A DNA stretch of 37,818 nt from Candidatus Gastranaerophilales bacterium. Lineage in GTDB: Bacteria > Cyanobacteriota > Vampirovibrionia > Gastranaerophilales > Gastranaerophilaceae. The stretch's first letter is position 1; every line of letters starts with the position of its first letter. Below the pieces are notes generated by a model. It had not been told where the DNA came from, ran no database searches, and saw only the letters and a list, made by a program, of their open reading frames with translations. The stretch lies in assembly GCA_947624665.1 (NCBI GenBank), contig CANQLK010000003.1, positions 1 to 37,818 of the forward strand. Reading direction: 5' to 3'. Shown piece by piece: positions 31,094-37,818 of this stretch. Position numbers and translations under genes: made by a program.

Positions 31094-32101
31094 TTAGCGG
31101 GAATTACTATATTCCTTTAATACAGAATTGACTTTATTTATAAATTTTTCATTATATATCTCTTTAGTCGTTATATATACAGGTTCAGATTTTTTATCCT
31201 GATGTTCAATAACGTATTTCATTATTTTAAATAAGTTCCAAACTTTGTGTTTATAGTCAAAAATATAACCTGTAATATTTTTATTTTGAGAAATAATTTC
31301 TTTAACCCCGCATTGTGAACTTATTATAACGGGCAAACCGAATGAAACGGCTTCAACAGCTGTCATTCCGAAACTTTCAAGTTGAGATGCCATAACAAGA
31401 CAATCTATTCCGTAAAAAAATTCATGCATGGCCTGCTGTCTATTATAAAATTGAACATTTTTAGACAACCCTGCTAAATTAATAAATAAAGAAAGCAAAA
31501 AACCGGCTGGATTTTTATATATTATTTTAATCTTAAATTTTTTATTTAACAGCTTTAATAATAAGGCGCTTTGTAAAATCAAATATCCTCCCTTATTTTG
31601 AAAACCTAAGGCTGAAATACCGAATGTATAGACGTCTTCTTTATTTTTTACTTCATCGGTTTCATTTAAAGGGGATAAAGGTATAAAATTCGGATAAGGA
31701 TAAATTACTTCCGCTTTATTTAATTCGCATATTGAACAATAATCATCCTTCAATTGTTTTGAACAAAATATAAAATATTTATCTTTATTTTTTATTAAAT
31801 TATATATTTCATTTTTTATTCTGCTTTGTTTCGGTTTAAACAAATTATAAAAAACAGAAAACTTTGTTTTTTGAGAGTATAAATCCGAATGAGAATGTAT
31901 TGTATAAATATCAGCACTCAACTGCGGAAATTTCAGTCCGAATCTTGATGCAATAATTAAATCATAATTTTCTTTATTTATTTTTTCTAAATAATTTTCT
32001 TTATTCTTTAAAAAATCGGGAAACAGATTGTATGGTCTTTTATTAAGTGTTATATTACCTACCTTATAATAAATATCTATAATATAACCCAATGAAATCA
32101 A
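31094..32101 (-). CDS. GT4-type glycosyltransferase, N-terminus lost by frameshift
   Basis: The C-terminal nucleotide-sugar-binding domain is clear. ISALGFQNKGGYLILQSALLL is followed by the acidic motif E-x7-E in ASQLESFGMTAVEAVSFGLPVI and by GVKEIISQNKNITGYIF. The frame lacks the usual first 20-30 residues of a GT-B enzyme and no proper start exists: TTG 32101 has no ribosome-binding site. The missing N-terminus is present in another frame just upstream (see next entry). A single-base deletion near 32122-32124 would explain it. Either the gene is inactive or the assembly has an error. Such enzymes build surface polysaccharides; donor and acceptor are unknown. Confidence 0.72.
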   Translation of the reverse strand: MISLGYIIDIYYKVGNITLNKRPYNLFPDFLKNKENYLEKINKENYDLIIASRFGLKFPQLSADIYTIHSHSDLYSQKTKFSVFYNLFKPKQSRIKNEIYNLIKNKDKYFIFCSKQLKDDYCSICELNKAEVIYPYPNFIPLSPLNETDEVKNKEDVYTFGISALGFQNKGGYLILQSALLLKLLNKKFKIKIIYKNPAGFLLSLFINLAGLSKNVQFYNRQQAMHEFFYGIDCLVMASQLESFGMTAVEAVSFGLPVIISSQCGVKEIISQNKNITGYIFDYKHKVWNLFKIMKYVIEHQDKKSEPVYITTKEIYNEKFINKVNSVLKEYSNSR

Positions 32102-32119
32102 ATCATTAATTACATTTAT

Positions 32120-32187
32120 ATGAATAGCGGGTTCCCACCCGTAGGAACATCAATAAATTTCTCTATTATAAATGCTATTTTCTTCAT
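32120..32187 (-). pseudogene. N-terminal fragment of the frameshifted GT4 gene
   Basis: ATG 32187, with GAGAG about 6 bases upstream, begins a frame MKKIAFIIEKFIDVPTGGNP that ends at a TAA after 23 codons. This is the typical start of a GT4 enzyme. It connects to HINVINDL in the next frame, giving 1094 bases for the whole gene, one base short of a multiple of three. Confidence 0.6.
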
Positions 32188-32263
32188 TCTAAACTCTCAT
32201 AAAATCAAAGTCCGATTTTAATATAGCATAAATTACAGAGAGAAAATATAATTATATTTACAT

Positions 32264-32392
32264 TTATTGAACAGAAGTAGCGTTTTGTTTTTGCTCCTGC
32301 TCCTGCTTATTCATAATATTATTTTTTATTTTTGTTGCTGCAAAAGCGGCTAAACCTGCAGCAACGGCACTGCCCAGATATGAAACGTACCC
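32264..32392 (-). other. in-frame continuation of the small membrane gene after a TAG stop
   Basis: Directly after the TAG at 32393-32395 the same frame stays open for 42 codons (GYVSYLGSAVAAGLAAFAAT, then an Asn/Gln-rich tail) to a TAA. The alanine-rich hydrophobic segment looks like a natural second membrane span. The two parts were probably one protein. Confidence 0.6.
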
Positions 32393-32665
32393 CTATATAT
32401 TGGTATGTAATACTTTTTTCGCTAAATCCTTTGACAAAATACTGTTAGCCCATTTATATCCTTTAATGGAAGCCATACCTTCTTCAAGAAGCATTGGAAC
32501 CATAGATGCAAATGCAAGTTTTCCGGCATTTTTTCTAACGGCATTTTTTACTTTTTGAGCTTTGGTAAGTTCTTTACCGTCCTCGGGTTTATCTTCCTTT
32601 GTAAATGCTGCAAATAATGCGATAGCTGATGCCATAATCATTCCAGGCATTCGCATTTTTTGCAT
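32393..32665 (-). CDS. small unknown membrane-associated protein, probably truncated
   Basis: The 90-aa product has one hydrophobic segment near the start (MPGMIMASAIALFAAF), a charged stretch rich in Lys/Glu (TKEDKPEDGKELTKAQKVK), and ASMVPMLLEEGMASIKGYKW. It ends at a TAG that is followed by 42 more in-frame codons. GGAA lies 5 bases before ATG 32665. The frame is also open for some 15 codons upstream without a start. I recognise no family. The style is close to other lineage-specific membrane proteins, such as that at 1074-2693. It may be a pseudogene. Confidence 0.5.
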   Translation of the reverse strand: MQKMRMPGMIMASAIALFAAFTKEDKPEDGKELTKAQKVKNAVRKNAGKLAFASMVPMLLEEGMASIKGYKWANSILSKDLAKKVLHTNI

Positions 32666-32734
32666 TAATTTCCAAAACTTAGAATTATTATTGTTAAGAG
32701 CATAACCAATTTACTAAGAAAATAAATTATAAAT

Positions 32735-33142
32735 TTACAATATTTTTTGAAAATTTATATTATTATTCAGTTCTATATAATCGTGAAGCTTGCGTAATAA
32801 CATAGGTGAAAAATTATAATTATTATCTACTGGAATAATTTTTATAAAAGAATTATATCCGTCTTTTGAAGCAATCGAGGCTATAAATTCCTTTTGATAA
32901 GCCTTAAAAAGAACACTTCCCGTTTTAAATTGAATTTCTTCAATAGAATAATGATTTTCATTTATTGCTGATAACAACAAATACAAAAGATTTTCGGATG
33001 AGGTTTTATAAAATTTAGAGAAATCCTGACTGCCGATTGTGGTTTTTATAGCCGTAGCCGCAGGTATTATATCATCCGCATAAGTTTTTTGAGCTGATAT
33101 AAAAATAATTGTTAATAATACTGCTGTTATATATTTATACAT
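32735..33142 (-). CDS. small exported protein of unknown function, coupled to polA
   Basis: The 135-aa protein has a clear signal peptide (MYKYITAVLLTIIFISAQ, with cleavage after YA at about residue 22). The mature domain is about 110 residues with no motif I recognise; it contains NLLYLLLSAINENHYSIEEI and FKTGSVLFKAYQ. ATG 33142 overlaps the polA stop codon in a TAATG junction and has GGAG 6 bases upstream, so it is translationally coupled to polA. It is odd that a secreted protein follows a DNA polymerase; the link may only be transcriptional economy. Confidence 0.7.
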   Translation of the reverse strand: MYKYITAVLLTIIFISAQKTYADDIIPAATAIKTTIGSQDFSKFYKTSSENLLYLLLSAINENHYSIEEIQFKTGSVLFKAYQKEFIASIASKDGYNSFIKIIPVDNNYNFSPMLLRKLHDYIELNNNINFQKIL

Positions 33143-36015
33143 TATATCTCCATCCAAGACTGCCCTGCGTATATATCGACTTTTAAAGGAACCAAAAACG
33201 GCTGATTGAGTTCCATAGCACTTTTTACTAATGATTTTACATCTTCTATTTCAGTATTAACCGTTTCAATAACAAGTTCATCATGCACTTGTATGATTAT
33301 TTTAGATTTAATGTTATTTTTTATAAAGTCATCTTGAAGCTTAATCATTGCTAATTTCATAATGTCTGCGGCACTACCCTGAATAGGAGCATTAATAGCA
33401 GCACGCCTTGCGGCTTCCTGTATTTTTGAATTAGTACTCATTAATCCCGAACTCAGATATCTTTTTCTGCCGTATATTGTTTCTACAAACCCGTGTGCGT
33501 ATGCAAATTTTACAATATCTTCCATATATTTTTTTACGTCAGGATAAGTGGCAAAATATCTGTCAATGAAATCTTGAGCTTCATAAGGTGAAATTCCAAG
33601 ACTTGAAGCCAAACCGTATCTTGATTGTCCGTATACTATACCGAAATTTACGGCTTTTGCTTTCTTTCTCATTTCTTTTGTAACTTGTTCTATGGGAACA
33701 TCAAATATTTTAGCCGCAGTTTGACTATGAATATCTTCATCAGAGCAAAATGCTTCTATCAAGTTATCATCACGTGATATATGCGCTAAAAGCCTTAATT
33801 CCACTTGAGAATAATCAGCCGAAATTATTGCATTATTTTTATCTTCGGCAGCAAATGCACCTCTTATTCTGTTCCCCAGCTCGGTTCTTATTGGAATATT
33901 CTGCAAATTCGGATTTGATGAGGACAATCTGCCTGTTGTTGTAATGGTTTGATTAAAGTTAGTATGTATTCTGCCGTCAATCGGACTTCTTAATTCAGGC
34001 AGTGTTTCCACGTATGTACTTTTTAGTTTTGCCAGATGCCTCTGTTCCAATATATCTCTGGCTATTTCGTTTTCTTCAGCCAGATTTTCCAAGACTTTTG
34101 CACTTGTCGAAAATCCCGTTCTGGATTTCATTCCTTTTGCTTTTAAATTTAATTTACCAAACAGTATATCCCCTACCTGTTTTGGAGAGTTAATATTAAA
34201 TTTTTCGCCTGCTTGAGCATATATTTTATTTTCAATTACCTCTAACTTGTCGTTTATTTCTTTTTCAATAGAACCTAAACAGTTAATATCAATATTTGCC
34301 CCATTTTCTTCCATAATCGCAAGTACAATGGTTAAAGGAACTTCAATGTTATATAGTAAATCAAGTTCTTTTTCGTCAAGATTTTCCTGCCAATATTTAG
34401 TCAAAAGCAATGTTGCAAAAGCATCATCACAAGCATAAGATGCGGCTTCTTCTATTGGAACTGTTTCTATGGTAAAAGAGGAGGAATTGTTTTTCAACAG
34501 TTCTTCATATTCTACCATTATATAATTAAGATAGTCACTTGCCTGCTGTTTCAATCCGTGCTTTCTTGACGAATCTTTTATATAGCTTGCAAGCATTGTA
34601 TCAAATATTATATTTTTTAAAGGCATATTATGATGTTTTAAAACATGATAATCAAACTTAGCATTTTGAAGGGTTTTTGCAATGTTATTATCGGTCAATA
34701 TGTCTGAAAGCTTGCCTCTTACAACCTCCAATTCCAATTGAGTACCTACAAGATGAAACACGGGGATATAAAATGATTTTACCAAATCGCTCTTTGTATT
34801 ATCAATTTTAACTCTTCCGTTTTTCGCCTGTATTTGCTCGCAATAAGCAATAGAAATACCTACCAGGTCGCACTCTAAAGGATTTATCCCTGTTGTTTCG
34901 ACATCAATAGAAAAAATCGTCTGATTTTTAAGCTCCTTAACAAGCTCATCAAGCTTTTCTACAGTATCAACCACCGTTTTATTATGATTGTATTCTTTAT
35001 GCGACTCAGAAACCAGCATATCTGATATTCCAAGACCTAACTGCATTTGCCCTGATGATGATATTAATTGTTCATTCTTTTCCGCACAATCGGGAGATAC
35101 TTTAGCTGAACCTGCACCGATTTTAAAAGGCTTTAACAGGTTATCGGAATTCTTTAAAAAATTATAAAATTGATTTTTCTTAAAAAATTCAACCACGTTA
35201 TTATAATTCGGCATTTCAAGTTTGGCACAGTCAAAATCGAAATCCACATCAAGATTTCTTTGAATCGTGGCAAGCTCTTTACTTAAAAATGCAATTTCCC
35301 TACCTTCCCTAAGCTTTTTGTTTAATGCTTTTTCAGTTACATCATCAATATGTTCATATATTTGTTCTAATTTATCAAATCTTGACAGGAGTTTACACGC
35401 TGTTTTCTCCCCAATCCCTTTTATTCCTGGGATATTATCCGAAGTATCACCGCTTAAACCTTTATAATCTATTATTTGATATGGATACACACCCATTTTA
35501 TCAAATACTTTATACCAGTCATAATAAATTAATTCACCCTTTGAAGGCACAATAACAGTAATATAACCTTCTCTGTCTACAAGTTGAAAAGAGTCCCTGT
35601 CACCTGTTAATATATATGTTTTATGCTGTTTTTGTTTAGCCATTGTTGCAATAGTGCCTATTACATCATCAGCTTCAAAACCTTCTTTTGTTAATATAGG
35701 AATATTTAATGCTTGAAGTCCCTCTATTATTAATGCAAGCTGGCTTCTTAAAGTATCGGGCATGCTTTCTCTGTTAGCTTTATACTCGGAATACATTTCC
35801 GTTCTGTATGTATGCCTTGATACATCAAATGCTACGGCAATCGCATCAGGCTGTATTTGTGAATTTTGCAATAAATCAAACATTGCCTTAAAAAAACCGA
35901 AAACCGCCCAAGTAGGCTGATTATCCGATGTTTTCATCGCCGTTCGCTCCAGTGCAAAAAAATACCTGTAAGCCAGTGCATGCCCGTCAATTAGTATAAA
36001 ATTCTTATCCTGCAT
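33142..36015 (-). CDS. polA: DNA polymerase I with 5'-3' and 3'-5' exonuclease domains
   Basis: Pol I fills gaps and removes primers in replication and repair. The 957-aa protein has all three domains. The 5'-nuclease (1-290) has FILIDGHALAYR, DDVIGTIA, TGDRDSFQLV and GLSGDTSDNIPGIKGIGEKTA. The proofreading exonuclease has intact acidic residues: Asp371 and Glu373 in IDVETTG, NAKFDYHVLK and YACDD. The polymerase has motif A DYSQVELRLLAH (Asp734), motif B RKKAKAVNFGIVYG and motif C VHDELVIE (Asp912). The start is ATG 36015, with GGGGA about 6 bases upstream; the TTG 12 bases earlier is less likely. The last codon overlaps the next gene. Confidence 0.97.
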   Translation of the reverse strand: MQDKNFILIDGHALAYRYFFALERTAMKTSDNQPTWAVFGFFKAMFDLLQNSQIQPDAIAVAFDVSRHTYRTEMYSEYKANRESMPDTLRSQLALIIEGLQALNIPILTKEGFEADDVIGTIATMAKQKQHKTYILTGDRDSFQLVDREGYITVIVPSKGELIYYDWYKVFDKMGVYPYQIIDYKGLSGDTSDNIPGIKGIGEKTACKLLSRFDKLEQIYEHIDDVTEKALNKKLREGREIAFLSKELATIQRNLDVDFDFDCAKLEMPNYNNVVEFFKKNQFYNFLKNSDNLLKPFKIGAGSAKVSPDCAEKNEQLISSSGQMQLGLGISDMLVSESHKEYNHNKTVVDTVEKLDELVKELKNQTIFSIDVETTGINPLECDLVGISIAYCEQIQAKNGRVKIDNTKSDLVKSFYIPVFHLVGTQLELEVVRGKLSDILTDNNIAKTLQNAKFDYHVLKHHNMPLKNIIFDTMLASYIKDSSRKHGLKQQASDYLNYIMVEYEELLKNNSSSFTIETVPIEEAASYACDDAFATLLLTKYWQENLDEKELDLLYNIEVPLTIVLAIMEENGANIDINCLGSIEKEINDKLEVIENKIYAQAGEKFNINSPKQVGDILFGKLNLKAKGMKSRTGFSTSAKVLENLAEENEIARDILEQRHLAKLKSTYVETLPELRSPIDGRIHTNFNQTITTTGRLSSSNPNLQNIPIRTELGNRIRGAFAAEDKNNAIISADYSQVELRLLAHISRDDNLIEAFCSDEDIHSQTAAKIFDVPIEQVTKEMRKKAKAVNFGIVYGQSRYGLASSLGISPYEAQDFIDRYFATYPDVKKYMEDIVKFAYAHGFVETIYGRKRYLSSGLMSTNSKIQEAARRAAINAPIQGSAADIMKLAMIKLQDDFIKNNIKSKIIIQVHDELVIETVNTEIEDVKSLVKSAMELNQPFLVPLKVDIYAGQSWMEI

Positions 36016-36080
36016 AAATATCCCCAATATATCTATTATATTGTATTCTATTCAAGGCATTTTAACAACAATAACAGAAC

Positions 36081-37610
36081 TCAAATCCGTTTATTGTGAC
36101 AATTCTTTATTTCTTCATGATATTCTTCTTCGGTATTAACATTCCATATTTTTTCTTTGCTGCTGCTGTTAAGATAAGCTCTTGCCGCTTCAAAACCCGT
36201 TAGAGTAGAGTGATCCATATTGTTGTATCGGTGTTGTCCGTTTCTGCCTATACAATATAAATTTTCTATACCGTCCAAATATTTTTTCATTATATCAAAT
36301 TGATTATACGAGCCGAAATATGCCGGATATGCTTTCTTTACTTTTATTTCTACCGAATCAATAACATTTTCTTTATCAATAATGCCTATTTCACAAAGTT
36401 CATTAACTGCCATATCCGTAAAATCTTTTTCACTCATATTCCAAAGACTATCACCTTCGTTACAAAAGTATTCAAGTCCCAGAAAAACCGTATTAATGTT
36501 ATCTTTTACCATATACGGCGACCAATTATTAAATATTTGCAGTCTGCCTATTTTTACATTTTTTTCCTGTATATATATCCAACAATCGGGTACTATATTT
36601 TGGATAGTTTTTATCTTTGTGTTGTTCTTTATTTTTAATTTTTTTACAAGAAGACCTATGGTAATAAAATCTCTGTAACATAAGTTCTTCGCCGCATTTA
36701 TAACTTTATTGTCCGATATCTCGTTTACGGATAAAATTAAATCTTTAACGGGCATGGAAGAAAATACCGTATCACATTCATAATCATAAGTATTACCGTT
36801 TTCATCCTTTGCTTTTAAAGATATTATCCTGTTGTTTTTAACTGAAAAATTATAAACGCAGTTAGATTTATAAATAATACCGCCCATTTTCTCTATTTTT
36901 TCGGCAAGTTCTTCATAAAACTGCCCCGGTCCTTTTGGCGGATATAAAAATTCTTCTATTAAAGAAGTTTCTACTTTATGCTCTTTTTTTAAGATATTAA
37001 AAACGGCATTTTTCAAAACTTCCGTCAATGATATTCCTTTTACTCTTTGTTTTCCCCAATCGGGAGATATTTTTGACGGATGAAGCCCCCAAACTTTCTG
37101 CGTATATTGTTCAAAAAACATTTCGTATAATGGTCTGCCAAATCTGTTAATATAAAAGTCTTCAAGAGATTTTTCTTCTCTTTGAAAAATTTTTGAATAT
37201 AAATAGCCGAATCCCGATTTTAATACGTTATATAATCCCATATTCAAAAAAGTTGCAGGCTTCAGGGTAATAGGATAATCAAAAAATTTTTTATTGAAAT
37301 AAATTCTTGAATATCTTTTACGCTTTAAAAAGTTTTTATTATTTTCGTCCTTTTCGTATTGAGTTATAGTCGAATCAATAGGAAATATTTCATTCCAAAA
37401 CTCAAGAACCTCATCATTTTTGGTAAAAAAGCGATGACCGCCAAGATCCATTCTGTTGCCGTTATGATTATAAGTCCTTGCAATACCGCCTATATACGGA
37501 CTTTCCTCCAGAATTACAGGTTTTATGTCGGAATGTTTTAAGAGATAATATGCGCAGCTTAATCCCGCAGGCCCCGCTCCGATTATAATTACCTTCTTAT
37601 TTTCATACAT
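36081..37610 (-). CDS. FAD-dependent oxidoreductase (protoporphyrinogen-oxidase / UDP-galactopyranose-mutase-like)
   Basis: The 509-aa protein has an N-terminal FAD-binding Rossmann motif VIIIGAGPAGLSCAYYL (Gly11, 13, 16) and GGIARTYNHNGNRMDLGGHRFF, the second flavin contact. The C-terminal flavin contact is NLYCIGRNGQHRYNNMDHS. The layout resembles COG1232-type amine oxidase-fold proteins that act on sugars or carotenoid-like lipids; the exact reaction cannot be read. The start lies 2 bases after the stop of the upstream carbamoyltransferase, so they form an operon, pointing to carbohydrate or glycolipid modification. A gap of 65 bases separates it from polA. Confidence 0.82.
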   Translation of the reverse strand: MYENKKVIIIGAGPAGLSCAYYLLKHSDIKPVILEESPYIGGIARTYNHNGNRMDLGGHRFFTKNDEVLEFWNEIFPIDSTITQYEKDENNKNFLKRKRYSRIYFNKKFFDYPITLKPATFLNMGLYNVLKSGFGYLYSKIFQREEKSLEDFYINRFGRPLYEMFFEQYTQKVWGLHPSKISPDWGKQRVKGISLTEVLKNAVFNILKKEHKVETSLIEEFLYPPKGPGQFYEELAEKIEKMGGIIYKSNCVYNFSVKNNRIISLKAKDENGNTYDYECDTVFSSMPVKDLILSVNEISDNKVINAAKNLCYRDFITIGLLVKKLKIKNNTKIKTIQNIVPDCWIYIQEKNVKIGRLQIFNNWSPYMVKDNINTVFLGLEYFCNEGDSLWNMSEKDFTDMAVNELCEIGIIDKENVIDSVEIKVKKAYPAYFGSYNQFDIMKKYLDGIENLYCIGRNGQHRYNNMDHSTLTGFEAARAYLNSSSKEKIWNVNTEEEYHEEIKNCHNKRI

Positions 37611-37612
37611 GA

Positions 37613-37818
37613 TTAATCCAATCTGAACTGTTTTTGGTATTGTTCAATTCCTTCGATAGCTTTTTGTTCTTCTTTTAACAGAACAAAATTTTCCAATACC
37701 AATACGTCTAAATCCGTAAACATAAAACATTTATAGGCATTCTCAGGAGTATTAACTATCGGCTCTCCTCTGATATTAAAAGACGTATTAACAACAACCG
37801 AACAATCAGTCAGCCGTT
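37613..37818 (-). CDS. carbamoyltransferase, NodU type, C-terminal end (5' part outside window)
   Basis: The minus-strand frame from the window edge reads CSVVVNTSFNIRGEPIVNTP, then ENAYKCFMFTDLDVLVLENF and a Lys/Glu-rich tail, with stop TAA at 37613-37615. This is the typical C-terminus of O-carbamoyltransferases of the NodU/CmcH/TobZ group, which carbamoylate sugars of lipo-oligosaccharides or antibiotics. The catalytic N-terminal domain is outside the window. It is followed after 2 bases by the FAD oxidoreductase. Together they suggest a sugar-decorating operon. Confidence 0.88.
   Translation of the reverse strand, partial: RLTDCSVVVNTSFNIRGEPIVNTPENAYKCFMFTDLDVLVLENFVLLKEEQKAIEGIEQYQKQFRLD

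Overview
The window is about 37.8 kb of AT-rich, gene-dense bacterial chromosome. Several things point to a gut-type non-photosynthetic cyanobacterial relative (Vampirovibrionia/Melainabacteria, probably Gastranaerophilales). These are the low-GC code, a type IV pilin-like protein with a GFTLAEVLITL start and a late Cys pair followed by DVNG, anaerobe markers (rubrerythrin, TSCPD protein, B12/radical SAM protein), and lineage-type unknown proteins with an N-terminal F-K/R-G motif. This placement is an inference from gene style; no rRNA marker is present and no search could be run.

Layout. Positions 1-5.7 kb carry housekeeping genes: the 3' end of obg, a small unknown gene, a large unknown membrane protein, a CCA/poly(A) polymerase-family nucleotidyltransferase, metK and rpsO. 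From 5.7 to 9.6 kb lies a surface-polysaccharide block: a DPM1-like GT2 glycosyltransferase, a large polytopic membrane protein, and a broken tandem duplicate of that membrane protein. A B12-binding-type radical SAM gene follows (9.7-11.1 kb). Then comes a gene-free array of 440-bp tandem repeats with strong hairpins (11.18-12.35 kb). From 12.4 to 18.9 kb are a PepT-like peptidase, an RHH regulator, a lytic transglycosylase plus NrtR-like regulator operon, a pilin-like gene with a near-ideal promoter, a beta-solenoid-like repeat protein and a glycerophosphodiesterase. From 19.1 to 22.1 kb there is a two-gene SOS unit (LexA-like repressor and UmuC) with its own palindromic operator, and a divergent TSCPD/rubrerythrin pair sharing a second palindrome. 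From 22.4 to 31.1 kb are a 44-codon ORF, yifB/comM, panD, rluB, an isolated GerE/LuxR-type HTH, a protein made of three Clp-N domains with no ATPase, a U32-family protein overlapping it, an exported HExxH protein and lpdA. From 31.1 kb to the end are a frameshifted GT4 glycosyltransferase, a small gene interrupted by an in-frame TAG, an exported unknown coupled to polA, and an operon of an FAD oxidoreductase behind a NodU-type carbamoyltransferase cut by the window edge.

How the parts work together. The best-supported regulatory unit is the SOS cassette, with a 20-bp palindrome inside its promoter, a probably leaderless lexA, and a terminator-like hairpin before umuC. The TSCPD/rubrerythrin pair looks like a redox-stress unit. 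The most novel candidate is the six-repeat Clp-N protein, lying between a LuxR-type HTH and a U32 protein whose start overlaps its end. The repeat array and three damaged genes (membrane paralog, GT4, small membrane protein) show ongoing decay and duplication in accessory regions. No tRNA, rRNA, CRISPR array, phage or transposase gene was recognised.
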